Shown: one piece after another, positions 34,491-42,801 of the stretch
Layout of the letters: the number at the start of each line of letters is the position of its first letter
How positions within the stretch are numbered: position 1 is the stretch's first letter
Assembly: GCA_965247225.1 (NCBI GenBank)
Contig: CBDFGT010000023.1
Coordinates: forward strand, 124,001-188,000
DNA: 64,000 bases
Origin: CBDFGT01 sp965247225
GTDB lineage: Bacteria > Pseudomonadota > Alphaproteobacteria > Rhizobiales > Rhizobiaceae
Reading direction: 5' to 3'
The notes under the pieces: model-generated
The model's database searches: none
The model's input: the letters and a program-made list of their open reading frames with translations, nothing else
Told to the model about the DNA's origin: nothing
Translations under genes and position numbers: made by a program

Positions 34491-35546
34491 ATGAAACCGG
34501 TATCAGGTCAAAAAGCTGTCTTCCGCTTTGCGCCCAGCCCGAACGGGCCGCTGCATCTTGGACATGCGCTGTCGGCCCTGCTCAATCATGATCTGGCAAG
34601 CGCAAGTGACGGTTATCTGGTGCTGCGTATGGAAAATATGGATCCGGCCCGTTGCAAGCCGGAATTCGAGCGCATGATCGAAGCGGATCTTGCCCGGCTC
34701 GATATCACATGGGAGCGGCCGGTTCGCCGTCAATCAGAGCATACGGGTTATTACCGGAATGCGCTGGAGCACCTGATTGCGCGGGATCTGGTCTATCCCG
34801 CTTTCATGACACGCGGGGAAATCCGCGCCCATGTCGAGGATGCGCAGCGGCATGGAACAGACTGGCCGTGCGATCCGGATGGATCACCGCATTATCCGCC
34901 CTTTGACCGCAGTCGCAGCACCGGCGACCGTGAGGACAGGATCAGGGCGGGGATGAAACACAGCTGGCGTTTGAATATGGGCAAGGCGCTGGCGCAGTTG
35001 CACCGGCCATTGACGTTTCAGGAAACGGGCCATGCGCATTGCGGAATCGTTCCGGCAGATCCGGCGCAGTGGGGCGATGTCGTCCTGTGGCGGGTCGATG
35101 CACCTGCAAGTTACCATCTGTGTGTGACACTGGATGATGCCTTGCAGGGCGTGACCCATATTGTGCGGGGACTGGATCTTTTTGCTTCCACTGCCGTGCA
35201 TCGCCTGTTGCAGGAACTGCTGGGCCTGCCCGAACCTGTTTACCACCATCACCGGTTGATCTTCGGGCCAGACGGGCGCAAGCTCTCCAAAAGTCTCAGG
35301 GACCAGAGTCTTGCCGATTTTTTCCGCCGCGGCCTTTCAGTGCAGCAGATCCGCAGCCTTGTCGGGCTTGGCGGAAACCTGCAGTCCGAGACGTCGTGCC
35401 AGCATGTGGCGTATCCGGTATTTCATCAGGGCCGCGTTGATTTCCGCGCCGATGACGAAGATGGCGCCAACGATATACAGAAAAACCAGGGCGATCATGA
35501 TCGATGCCAGCCCTGCATAGGTGGCGGCATAGTTGGCAAAGGTTGA
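34491..35546 (+). CDS. gluQ: Glutamyl-Q tRNA(Asp) synthetase, with unusual C-terminal extension
   Basis: The first 290 or so residues are a glutamyl-tRNA synthetase catalytic domain without anticodon-binding domain: RFAPSPNGPLHLGHALS (HIGH region) and RKLSKSLRD (KMSKS region). This paralogue attaches glutamate to queuosine in tRNA-Asp. Family members end near SVQQIRSLVGL. Here the frame continues about 55 residues more, to 35546, antisense to the yihY 3' end. The tail (…QSETSCQHVAYPVF…) looks like read-through, suggesting loss of the original stop. A queuosine precursor transporter gene (yhhQ) is present in the same window. Confidence 0.88.
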   Translation: MKPVSGQKAVFRFAPSPNGPLHLGHALSALLNHDLASASDGYLVLRMENMDPARCKPEFERMIEADLARLDITWERPVRRQSEHTGYYRNALEHLIARDLVYPAFMTRGEIRAHVEDAQRHGTDWPCDPDGSPHYPPFDRSRSTGDREDRIRAGMKHSWRLNMGKALAQLHRPLTFQETGHAHCGIVPADPAQWGDVVLWRVDAPASYHLCVTLDDALQGVTHIVRGLDLFASTAVHRLLQELLGLPEPVYHHHRLIFGPDGRKLSKSLRDQSLADFFRRGLSVQQIRSLVGLGGNLQSETSCQHVAYPVFHQGRVDFRADDEDGANDIQKNQGDHDRCQPCIGGGIVGKG

Positions 35547-36242
35547 AAGATAGGAGGTAAAGGCCCAGGCACCGCCAAACCAGCACAGCAATGTCAAAAC
35601 AATGCCCGGCAGGACATCCAGAACGGCGCGTTTGCCGGCGGGCAGCCACAGATGGGCTACCAGCAGGCCTGCTACAAGAATAGCGACACCGGCATAAATA
35701 CGCCAGTTGTCAATGAGGGACAGGAGTCCGGCCATCCAGGGCAGCCACTCCCATGTAAAGCGGGCAGCAAGAGGCAAGGCTACAAATACAATGCTGACAG
35801 CCACAAGGACAAGAACAGCGATCAGCACATAAAACAGGCTGAAAAGCCTTGTAATATACCAGGCGCGTGTTTCGGGTGTGCGGTAAGCACGATTGAGTGA
35901 AACGCGCAAAGCCTCGACACCGTTTGAAGCGAAGTATGCGGCCGCCAGCACGGAAATGGTCAGGAGACCCCCACGGGGGATGGTGAGAACCTGAATGACT
36001 TCATTGGAGATCGGTTTGGCAATGACATCCGGGATCGTATCGAAAATCAGGTGTACGGCGGTCTGGGAAAACTGGTCTGCTCCCAGAAAACCGGCCAGCG
36101 CGGTTCCGAAAATCAAAAATGGAAACAGGGCCAGAAGCGAAGACAATGCAATATGGCTGGCCATGGCCCAGCCGTCATCATCGGTGAAATGATAGAGGGC
36201 GTCGTATAGAACCCTGTAGGCGATTTTCAGCGAGGTCGTCAT
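35337..36242 (-). CDS. YihY/virulence factor BrkB family membrane protein
   Basis: About 301 residues from ATG 36242; the frame upstream of it is not conserved. Six hydrophobic segments, with ALSSLLALFPFLIFG, FASNGVEALRVSLNRAYR and WYITRLFSLFYVL typical for the family (formerly called ribonuclease BN). Function is unsettled; it is an inner-membrane protein. Its last 210 bases overlap the 3' end of gluQ on the other strand. Confidence 0.87.
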   Translation of the reverse strand: MTTSLKIAYRVLYDALYHFTDDDGWAMASHIALSSLLALFPFLIFGTALAGFLGADQFSQTAVHLIFDTIPDVIAKPISNEVIQVLTIPRGGLLTISVLAAAYFASNGVEALRVSLNRAYRTPETRAWYITRLFSLFYVLIAVLVLVAVSIVFVALPLAARFTWEWLPWMAGLLSLIDNWRIYAGVAILVAGLLVAHLWLPAGKRAVLDVLPGIVLTLLCWFGGAWAFTSYLSTFANYAATYAGLASIMIALVFLYIVGAIFVIGAEINAALMKYRIRHMLARRLGLQVSAKPDKAADLLH

Positions 36243-36327
36243 GGCTCTCCGTTTTCCGGTCCCAGGTTTCTTGTCATAACTGCGCGAATATGGGAATGCA
36301 TTGGCGACTTGTACAGGAATGATTGCA

Positions 36328-37161
36328 ATGAAACAGGCGAAAACCATTTTAATTACCGGATGTTCGAGCGGAATCGGGGCCTATTGTGCCCGTACCCTGA
36401 AGGCCGATGGCTGGCGGGTATTTGCAACTGTACGAAAGCCTGAGGATATGGACAGCCTGACACAGGACGGAGTTGAAGCGCTTCATCTCGATTATACCGA
36501 TCAGACCTCGATAGACCGGACTGTGGCGGAGGTGTTGTCACGGACCGATGGCAGGCTGGATGCGCTGTTCAACAATGGTGCCTATGGACAGGCCGGGGCT
36601 GTGGAAGATCTTCCGACTGCGGCCTTGCGGGCGCAGTTTGAAACCAATGTTTTTGGCTGGCATGAACTCACACGTCAGATGATTCCGGTCATGCGCCGGC
36701 AGGGATATGGCCGCATTGTCAATTGCTCGTCCATTCTGGGTATTGTGCCCTATCGCTGGCGCGGAGCCTATACTGCGTCCAAATTTGCCCTTGAGGGCCT
36801 GACCCTGACCCTGCGCATGGAACTGACAGGAACAGGCATTGAAGTGAGCCTGATTGAGCCGGGGCCGATTACCTCGCGGTTCGTTGCCAATTGCATCCCG
36901 CATATTGAAAAAAACATCGCTATGGACCATTCACCGCATGCCCGGGAATATCAGCGGCAGATGCGGCGGTTGCGGGGTGAAAGTGCGCCTGCAAAAGGCA
37001 AGCTGGAACCGGATGCGGTTTACAAGGTTCTGGTCAAGGCCCTGCGGGACCGCAAGCCGCGACCGCACTATATTGTCACCACACCGGCAAAGCAGGGTGC
37101 GCTCTTGAAAAAAATCCTGCCAGCGTCACTTTTCTATTCTATCATGGCCAAGATGGGCTAA
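36328..37161 (+). CDS. Short-chain dehydrogenase/reductase
   Basis: 277 residues from ATG 36328, preceded by AGGAAT. Classical SDR motifs: TGCSSGIGAYCA, NNGAYGQAG, and catalytic YTASKFALEG. The C-terminal SLIEPGPITSRF is typical. The substrate is unknown; similar proteins are annotated as retinol or hydroxysteroid dehydrogenase-like. It is 85 bases from the divergent yihY start. Confidence 0.87.
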   Translation: MKQAKTILITGCSSGIGAYCARTLKADGWRVFATVRKPEDMDSLTQDGVEALHLDYTDQTSIDRTVAEVLSRTDGRLDALFNNGAYGQAGAVEDLPTAALRAQFETNVFGWHELTRQMIPVMRRQGYGRIVNCSSILGIVPYRWRGAYTASKFALEGLTLTLRMELTGTGIEVSLIEPGPITSRFVANCIPHIEKNIAMDHSPHAREYQRQMRRLRGESAPAKGKLEPDAVYKVLVKALRDRKPRPHYIVTTPAKQGALLKKILPASLFYSIMAKMG

Positions 37162-37191
37162 GCTCCGTCTTTATGGAAATCTGGATTTATC

Positions 37192-37389
37192 ATGGGAACT
37201 TTCACGTCTATTCTGGCGATTGCTGCTATGGCCGCTGTTGCAATGGTGCTGGTTCGCGGCCTTTGGAACATGCTCAAGGGCGGCAGTGGCAACACGTCCA
37301 ACAAGCTGATGCAGGCGCGTATCGTGTTGCAGGCCGTGGCCGTGGTATTGATCATGCTGACGCTGTGGATCACCGGCGGCGGGCGATAG
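37192..37389 (+). CDS. Twin-transmembrane HIG1-domain small protein
   Basis: 65 residues: two hydrophobic helices (LAIAAMAAVAMVLVRGLW and IVLQAVAVVLIMLTLWI) joined by a short polar loop NTSNKLMQARI, the HIG_1_N pattern. It is 9 bases upstream of the cobalamin adenosyltransferase gene, an arrangement common in Rhizobiales. Mitochondrial relatives assist respiratory complexes; the bacterial role is not established. Confidence 0.88.
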   Translation: MGTFTSILAIAAMAAVAMVLVRGLWNMLKGGSGNTSNKLMQARIVLQAVAVVLIMLTLWITGGGR

Positions 37390-37398
37390 GGATAAACC

Positions 37399-37977
37399 AT
37401 GGTCAAGCTGAACAAGATTTACACCAGAACCGGTGATGACGGTTCCACCGGACTTGTTGCCGGGCCGCGGCGGTTCAAGGACGATTTGCGGATCGATGCC
37501 TATGGTACAGTGGACGAAACCAATGCCTTTGTGGGGCTGGTGCGCCTGCATACGCGGAACGATGCGCTTGTCGATGCCATGCTGATGCGGATCCAGAATG
37601 ACCTTTTTGATCTGGGTGCCGATCTGGCAACACCTGATACCGGTGAGGCGCACGGTTATGAGCCTTTGCGGATGACGGAAGGCCAGGTTTTGCGCATTGA
37701 ACAGGAGATTGACCTGTTGAATGCGGAACTGACGCCTCTCAATTCCTTTGTTCTGCCCGGGGGCAGTGCTGCCGGGGCTGCCCTGCACGCGGCAAGGACT
37801 GTTTCGCGCCGTGCCGAAAGACTGATGGTGGCCCTGTCGCGCTGCGAGGGCGAAACGGTTTCGGGTGCTGCCCTGCGTTATATCAACCGGGTTTCAGATT
37901 TGCTGTTTGTGGCCGGTCGCTATGTGAACGACAAGGGCAACACAGATGTGCTCTGGATTCCGGGAAAGAACCGCTAG
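37399..37977 (+). CDS. Cob(I)alamin adenosyltransferase, PduO type
   Basis: 192 residues. The N-terminal IYTRTGDDGSTGL binds ATP and is diagnostic for PduO-type enzymes; DAYGTVDETNAFVG and the C-terminal RYINRVSDLLFVAGR complete the trimer interface. It transfers the adenosyl group of ATP to cob(I)alamin to make coenzyme B12. Its TAG stop lies exactly in the CTAG at the left end of a MITE-like element, so the last codon and stop are at the insertion junction. Confidence 0.9.
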   Translation: MVKLNKIYTRTGDDGSTGLVAGPRRFKDDLRIDAYGTVDETNAFVGLVRLHTRNDALVDAMLMRIQNDLFDLGADLATPDTGEAHGYEPLRMTEGQVLRIEQEIDLLNAELTPLNSFVLPGGSAAGAALHAARTVSRRAERLMVALSRCEGETVSGAALRYINRVSDLLFVAGRYVNDKGNTDVLWIPGKNR

Positions 37978-38244
37978 GGCGTGTCGTCAGTTATAGATTG
38001 GAACGTGGTTTGAGGGAAAATGGTTCAGTTTCAGGAGCAAAATCGCAGGAAGGGCCTACCCCTTTCAAGATTTTGCGACGCCAAAATGGACCATTTTCAC
38101 CAAATCCTCCGGACGCGGCGAATTTTGCCGCTGAATGTGTTAAAAATGCTCGTGATACATTGGGTATCACTTGCGCTTTTCGCCTGTTCAGCGACAAAAT
38201 TCGTCTCGCGCCACGACCAATCTGTAACTGACGACACGCCCTAG
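37974..38244. mobile_element. MITE-like element, 271 bp, with 28-bp terminal inverted repeats and two internal hairpins
   Basis: Terminal repeats 37974-38001 and 38217-38244 match at 27 of 28 positions when inverted (both begin CTAGGGCGTGTCGTCAG). Internal hairpin 1 has nested arms GAAAATGGT (38016-38024)/ACCATTTTC (38090-38098) and GCAAAATC (38037-38044)/GATTTTGC (38069-38076). Hairpin 2 has 19-base arms 38117-38135 and 38187-38205 (17 matches) around GTGATAC-attgg-GTATCAC at 38152-38170. No open frame encodes a transposase. CTAG at both ends fits target duplication by an IS5-group transposase, but because CTAG is palindromic this cannot be proved. Confidence 0.85.
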
Positions 38245-38272
38245 AACCCGATGCTTTTCTATTCTGTTTCTT

Positions 38273-38315
38273 CATGCACCTGTCCGAAAGCCGGTTCCCA
38301 CTTTCCGGGTGCATG
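38273..38315. repeat. Palindromic repeat unit upstream of the rhomboid gene
   Basis: Outer arms CATGCACC (38273-38280) and GGTGCATG (38308-38315) enclose inner arms GAAAG (38286-38290) and CTTTC (38301-38305). The core matches the motif at 18921-18945 in inverse orientation. It lies 28 bases before the rhomboid start, so it would form a hairpin in the leader RNA. Confidence 0.6.
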
Positions 38316-38342
38316 GAGTATAAATACGAGGCGGGAGACAGC

Positions 38343-39143
38343 ATGTTCATACCCCTGCACGATGCCAATGGCCTGAAATATATTGCCAGGCAATATGTTA
38401 CCCTTGGCCTGATTGTTCTGAACTGTCTGGTCTGGCTGGTGACCGGCGTGGCGGGAAGCGATGTCTTTGCCAACCATGCCATTGCGGGTCTTGGTTTTAT
38501 CCCGGCTGTTGCCTTCGGCAATGCATCACTTGATCCCGCGCTCTATCTGGTTGCGGAACCCTGGACGTTTGTTTCCTATGCATTCCTGCACAGTGATATG
38601 ATGCATCTGGGTTCCAACATACTGTTTTTATGGGTGTTTGGTGACAATGTTGAAGATGCGCTCGGCCATGTGAAATATCTCCTGTTCTATCTTCTGTGCG
38701 CAGCAGCAGGCGCTTTGTTTCACGGTCTTCTGGATCCGCTTTCCCAAAGTCCGCTGATCGGGGCGTCCGGCGCGATATCCGGTGTCATTGCCGCCTATTT
38801 CCTTCTGCATCCCAGGGTGCGCGTCTGGGTTCTGGTGCTGTTTCGCATCCCGTTGCCGCTGCCAGCCTTCATTCCGCTGACATTGTGGATCGGTCAGCAA
38901 TTTTATCTGCTGGTCATGGATTCCGGGAGCGGCGTTTCCTTTGCTGCCCATGTCGGCGGTATTCTGGCCGGCAGTTTTCTGGTGGTGGTTTTGCGTCGGC
39001 GCGGGGTGCCGTTGTTTGATCGCCAGATCGTGTCGCCCAAAGCGGCAGTTCACAAGAATACAGCTGATGCGACTTCGACCGTTCCTCCTGATGCGGCGAC
39101 ACATAAACGGATATCTCCATGGGGACGCGACGGACAATATTGA
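38343..39143 (+). CDS. Rhomboid-family intramembrane serine protease
   Basis: About 266 residues from ATG 38343, preceded by GGGAG. Six membrane helices with the catalytic Ser in GASGAISG and the catalytic His in FAAHVGGILAG. HSDMMHLGSNILFLWVFG is the conserved second-helix region. It cleaves transmembrane substrates within the inner membrane; substrates are unknown. The C-terminal 40 residues are polar and cytoplasmic. Confidence 0.88.
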   Translation: MFIPLHDANGLKYIARQYVTLGLIVLNCLVWLVTGVAGSDVFANHAIAGLGFIPAVAFGNASLDPALYLVAEPWTFVSYAFLHSDMMHLGSNILFLWVFGDNVEDALGHVKYLLFYLLCAAAGALFHGLLDPLSQSPLIGASGAISGVIAAYFLLHPRVRVWVLVLFRIPLPLPAFIPLTLWIGQQFYLLVMDSGSGVSFAAHVGGILAGSFLVVVLRRRGVPLFDRQIVSPKAAVHKNTADATSTVPPDAATHKRISPWGRDGQY

Positions 39144-39168
39144 CGCGCACGTAAAGGTAAGATATTTG
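39140..39168 (+). promoter_or_regulatory. Possible sigma70-type promoter of etfBA
   Basis: TTGACG (39140-39145) and TATTTG (39163-39168) are separated by 17 bases. It starts within the rhomboid stop codon and lies about 185 bases before etfB. The rest of the 209-base gap (39144-39352) shows no gene. The -10 box is imperfect. Confidence 0.4.
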
Positions 39169-39352
39169 TAGACAAAAGTGTGAGGTGGTGGGCGAAATGG
39201 CGCGTTGTAATTGCGATAAAAATACGTATCCATGTCGCCAATCGACAAACACAAGGTCGTTGAATGGCGCATTTTTGGCGGAAGCCTGCCAAAATTGAGC
39301 CAATGCGTGAAAAATGCGTCCAGACTGTTCAAGCATCCCGAAGGAAGAACCG

Positions 39353-40102
39353 ATGAAAATTCTTGTAACTGTAAAACGGGTCGTTGATTACAACGTCAAG
39401 ATCCGTGTCAAGACCGATGGTACGGGCGTGGAACTTGCCAATGTGAAAATGTCGATGAACCCTTTTGACGAAATTTCCGTTGAAGAAGCCCTGCGCCTGA
39501 AAGAGGCCGGCAAGGCGTCCGAAATCGTTGTTGTTTCTGTCGGGCCTGCCAAGGCTGAGGAAACCCTGCGTACCGCATTGGCCATGGGTGCGGACCGCGC
39601 CATTCTGGTGGAGACCGACGATCTGGTTGAGCCTCTGGCTGTTGCCAAGATCATCAGGGGTGTGGTTGCAGAAGAACAGCCTGGGCTGGTGATTGTCGGC
39701 AAACAGGCCATTGACGATGACAGCAACCAGACAGGCCAGATGCTGTCGGCACTGCTCGGCTGGGCCCAGGGTACATTTGCCTCCAAAGTTGAAATCGGTG
39801 ATGGAAAGGCCATGGTAACGCGCGAGGTGGATGGCGGTCTCCAGACCATAGAGATCAAGCTGCCGGCGGTTGTGACGACAGACCTGCGCCTGAACGAGCC
39901 TCGCTATGCCTCGCTGCCCAATATCATGAAAGCCAAGAAAAAGCCGCTCGACAAGAAAACACCTGCCGATTTTGGTGTGTCGACAGAAACCCGCCTGACC
40001 ATTTTGAAAACCGAAGAGCCCGGCGGACGCAAGGCCGGTGTGAAGGTCAAGACGGTTGCCGAGCTGGTTGAAAAGCTGAAAACCGAAGCCGGTATCCTTT
40101 AA
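39353..40102 (+). CDS. etfB: Electron transfer flavoprotein beta subunit
   Basis: 249 residues from ATG 39353, after GAAGGAAG. The N-terminal KILVTVKRVVDYNVKI, MGADRAILVE and VGKQAIDDDSNQTGQ are characteristic; the last two lie in the AMP-binding domain. With EtfA it forms the soluble flavoprotein that carries electrons from acyl-CoA and other dehydrogenases to ETF-ubiquinone oxidoreductase. etfA follows after 21 bases. Confidence 0.94.
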   Translation: MKILVTVKRVVDYNVKIRVKTDGTGVELANVKMSMNPFDEISVEEALRLKEAGKASEIVVVSVGPAKAEETLRTALAMGADRAILVETDDLVEPLAVAKIIRGVVAEEQPGLVIVGKQAIDDDSNQTGQMLSALLGWAQGTFASKVEIGDGKAMVTREVDGGLQTIEIKLPAVVTTDLRLNEPRYASLPNIMKAKKKPLDKKTPADFGVSTETRLTILKTEEPGGRKAGVKVKTVAELVEKLKTEAGIL

Positions 40103-40123
40103 AGGTTAGAACGGAGAGACAAG

Positions 40124-41053
40124 ATGGCCATTCTTCTTTTGGCAGAACACGACAATTCAACCGTTTCCGACCAGACAGCAAAGGCTCTGACCGCTGCCTT
40201 GCAAATCGGATCCGATGTGCATGTACTGGTGGCAGGCAAGGGTGCAAAAGCTGCGGCTGACGATGCTGCAAGGCTTGCGGGCGTAACCAGGGTCTTGCTG
40301 GCTGACAGTGATGATCTTGCAAACCAGCTGGCAGAAAGCCTCGGCGCATTGATTGTTTCGATCGCCGGTTCCTATGACACGATCATTGCAGCGGCCACCT
40401 CGACCGGCAAGAATGTCATGCCGCGCGTTGCAGCACTTCTGGATGTCATGCAGATTTCAGAAATCACCGATGTGATTTCGGCGGATACATTCAAGCGTCC
40501 GATCTATGCCGGCAACGCGATCCAGACTGTGCAGTCAAGAGATGCAACCAGGGTGATCACGGTGCGTACGGCCTCGTTTGCCTCTGCCGGGACTGGCGGA
40601 ACTGCAGCTGTCGAGACCGTTTCTGCTGCGGGCAATCCGGGCCTTTCAACCTTTGTAAAGGATGCCCTGTCCTCGTCTGACCGTCCTGAACTGACATCGG
40701 CCAGGATCATCATTTCCGGTGGTCGTGCGCTGGGTTCGTCGGAAAAGTTCAAGGATGTCATCCTTCCGGTTGCAGACAGGCTGGGGGCCGCTGTTGGCGC
40801 GTCGCGTGCCGCTGTGGATGCGGGCTATGCACCGAATGACTGGCAGGTCGGGCAGACCGGCAAGGTTGTGGCACCTGATCTGTATATCGCTGTAGGGATT
40901 TCAGGTGCCATCCAGCATCTGGCGGGGATGAAGGATTCCAAGATCATTGTTGCCATCAACAAGGATGAGGAAGCGCCGATTTTCCAGGTTGCCGATTATG
41001 GCCTGGTTGCCGACCTTTTCGAGGCCCTGCCGGAGCTGGAAAAGGCGCTTTGA
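40124..41053 (+). CDS. etfA: Electron transfer flavoprotein alpha subunit
   Basis: 309 residues. The C-terminal FAD domain is clear: SGGRALGSSEKF, VGASRAAVDAGY, QVGQTGKVVAPDLYIAVGISGAIQHLAGM and INKDEEAPIFQVADYG. Partner of EtfB in fatty- and amino-acid oxidation. A 3-hydroxyacyl-CoA dehydrogenase gene follows, as often seen in Rhizobiales. Confidence 0.94.
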   Translation: MAILLLAEHDNSTVSDQTAKALTAALQIGSDVHVLVAGKGAKAAADDAARLAGVTRVLLADSDDLANQLAESLGALIVSIAGSYDTIIAAATSTGKNVMPRVAALLDVMQISEITDVISADTFKRPIYAGNAIQTVQSRDATRVITVRTASFASAGTGGTAAVETVSAAGNPGLSTFVKDALSSSDRPELTSARIIISGGRALGSSEKFKDVILPVADRLGAAVGASRAAVDAGYAPNDWQVGQTGKVVAPDLYIAVGISGAIQHLAGMKDSKIIVAINKDEEAPIFQVADYGLVADLFEALPELEKAL

Positions 41054-41197
41054 CAGACGTAAAAACCACATCCGCCGGAACCTTCGAGAAAAAGCTGGAT
41101 AAAGCGGGTGTTTGCCAATAACAATCTCCCATGGGTTAAACTGGCCTGCGGGAGAAGGCTCCTGGAGAATGACACGGGTAAAATGGATGGGTCCGGT

Positions 41198-42079
41198 ATG
41201 AGTGCGTCAATCACGTCTGTTGGAATTGTCGGTGCCGGACAGATGGGCTGCGGTATCGCCCAGGTCTCGGCTGCTGCCGGTTATAAAGTTCAGATTTATG
41301 ATATGTCGGCGGAACGGGTCGAGGCCGGGCTTGCCACCATTACAGGCAATTTTGCCCGTCAGGTTTCCAACGGGAAAATGACGGATGAGGAACGCAAGGC
41401 CGCTTCCAGCCTGATTTCCGGTTCTGCCGATGTTCATGATCTGGCACCCATGGATCTGGTGATAGAAGCTGCGACTGAAGACGAGAGTGTCAAGCGCAAG
41501 ATTTATGCGAAAATCTGTCCGGTTCTCAAGCCGGATGCGATGCTGGCCACCAATACATCGTCCTATTCCATCACCCGTCTGGCCTCTGCCACGGACCGTC
41601 CTGAAAAATTCATGGGCATTCATTTCATGAACCCGGTTCCTGTGATGAAGCTCGTAGAGCTGGTGCGCGGTATTGCTACCGGCGAGGAAACCTTCGCCCT
41701 TGCCAAGGCTTTTGCCACGTCCCTCGACAAGACGGTAACCGTTGCGGAGGATTTTCCGGCCTTTATTGTCAACCGTATCCTTTTGCCGATGATCAATGAG
41801 GCGATCTACACGCTTTACGAAGGTGTCGGTTCTGTCGAAGCTATTGATACGGCGATGAAACTGGGTGCAAACCACCCGATGGGGCCCCTGCAACTGGCGG
41901 ATTTCATAGGGCTGGACACATGTCTGTCAATCATGCAGGTGCTGCACGATGGCCTGGCCGACAGCAAATATCGCCCATGCCCGCTTCTGGTCAAATATGT
42001 CGAGGCAGGCTGGCTTGGACGCAAGGCCGGTCGCGGATTTTACGATTACCGGGGCGCAACACCGGTACCCACCCGCTGA
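41198..42079 (+). CDS. 3-hydroxybutyryl-CoA dehydrogenase
   Basis: About 293 residues from ATG 41198; ATG 41183 is an alternative. NAD-binding motif VGAGQMGCGIAQ, catalytic His in GIHFMNPVPVMKLVE, and NHPMGPLQLADFIGLD in the C-terminal domain. It oxidises 3-hydroxybutyryl-CoA to acetoacetyl-CoA (or the reverse) in butanoate/polyhydroxybutyrate metabolism. Probably transcribed with etfBA, 144 bases away. Confidence 0.9.
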   Translation: MSASITSVGIVGAGQMGCGIAQVSAAAGYKVQIYDMSAERVEAGLATITGNFARQVSNGKMTDEERKAASSLISGSADVHDLAPMDLVIEAATEDESVKRKIYAKICPVLKPDAMLATNTSSYSITRLASATDRPEKFMGIHFMNPVPVMKLVELVRGIATGEETFALAKAFATSLDKTVTVAEDFPAFIVNRILLPMINEAIYTLYEGVGSVEAIDTAMKLGANHPMGPLQLADFIGLDTCLSIMQVLHDGLADSKYRPCPLLVKYVEAGWLGRKAGRGFYDYRGATPVPTR

Positions 42080-42104
42080 TTTTCTGTTCACAGGATCCTG
42101 TTTA

Positions 42105-42776
42105 TCAAAGCGCTGTCGCAGCTTTGACCAGCGCCAGGGCATCAGGACTGTTCCAGGCCGCCGGACCGTTCATGGACCCCAGCAGGCAACCGTTCTTGTC
42201 CAGCAGCAGGGTTACCGGCAGACCGAAGGCAAGCCCTTCTTTCTTGAGTGTGTTGAAGACACCCATGGAACCGTCGCGATAGATTCCGAGAGCATCGACA
42301 CCGATTTCCTTCAGGAAAGCTTTCGGCTTGTCGTCGGTTCCCGTGTCAATGTTGATGGCGACCACTTCAAACCGGTCGCTTCCTGCTGATTGTTGAAGGC
42401 TGTTAAGGGCAGGCATTTCCTCCCGGCACGGAACGCACCATGTCGCCCAGAGATTGAGGAGTACGGCTTTCTCGCTGAAGGCCGTCAGATCCAGTGTCTT
42501 GCCTGTACCATCCTGAAAGGTGAGGCCGGAAATGGGGCGGGGATTGTCAGCCGGTGCCATCGCGGCAACCTGTCCCTTCAGGAAGGGTGTCAGTGCTGCA
42601 ACACTGGTACGCGCCGCGCCACACCGGCTGTCTGCACTTGCAGTCTCCTGAACTGCGCCATTGCCAGACCCTGTCTCCTTCATGTAAACCGCAACCGTAC
42701 CGGCGATCATGCCAGCAAGTGCTGCGATTGCCACCCATTTCATAGCGGGGAAGCCAAAAGGTTTTTTCTCGGTCAT
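42105..42776 (-). CDS. tlpA: TlpA-like membrane-anchored thiol:disulfide oxidoreductase
   Basis: 223 residues from ATG 42776. An N-terminal membrane anchor (WVAIAALAGMIAGTVAVYM) is followed by a periplasmic thioredoxin domain with LWATWCVPCREEMP (CxxC). In Rhizobiales TlpA reduces the copper centre assembly factors of cytochrome oxidase. It is divergent from argH, whose start is 25 bases away. Confidence 0.87.
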   Translation of the reverse strand: MTEKKPFGFPAMKWVAIAALAGMIAGTVAVYMKETGSGNGAVQETASADSRCGAARTSVAALTPFLKGQVAAMAPADNPRPISGLTFQDGTGKTLDLTAFSEKAVLLNLWATWCVPCREEMPALNSLQQSAGSDRFEVVAINIDTGTDDKPKAFLKEIGVDALGIYRDGSMGVFNTLKKEGLAFGLPVTLLLDKNGCLLGSMNGPAAWNSPDALALVKAATAL

Positions 42777-42801
42777 TTTATCTCCAGGATTCAAGACAGC
42801 C

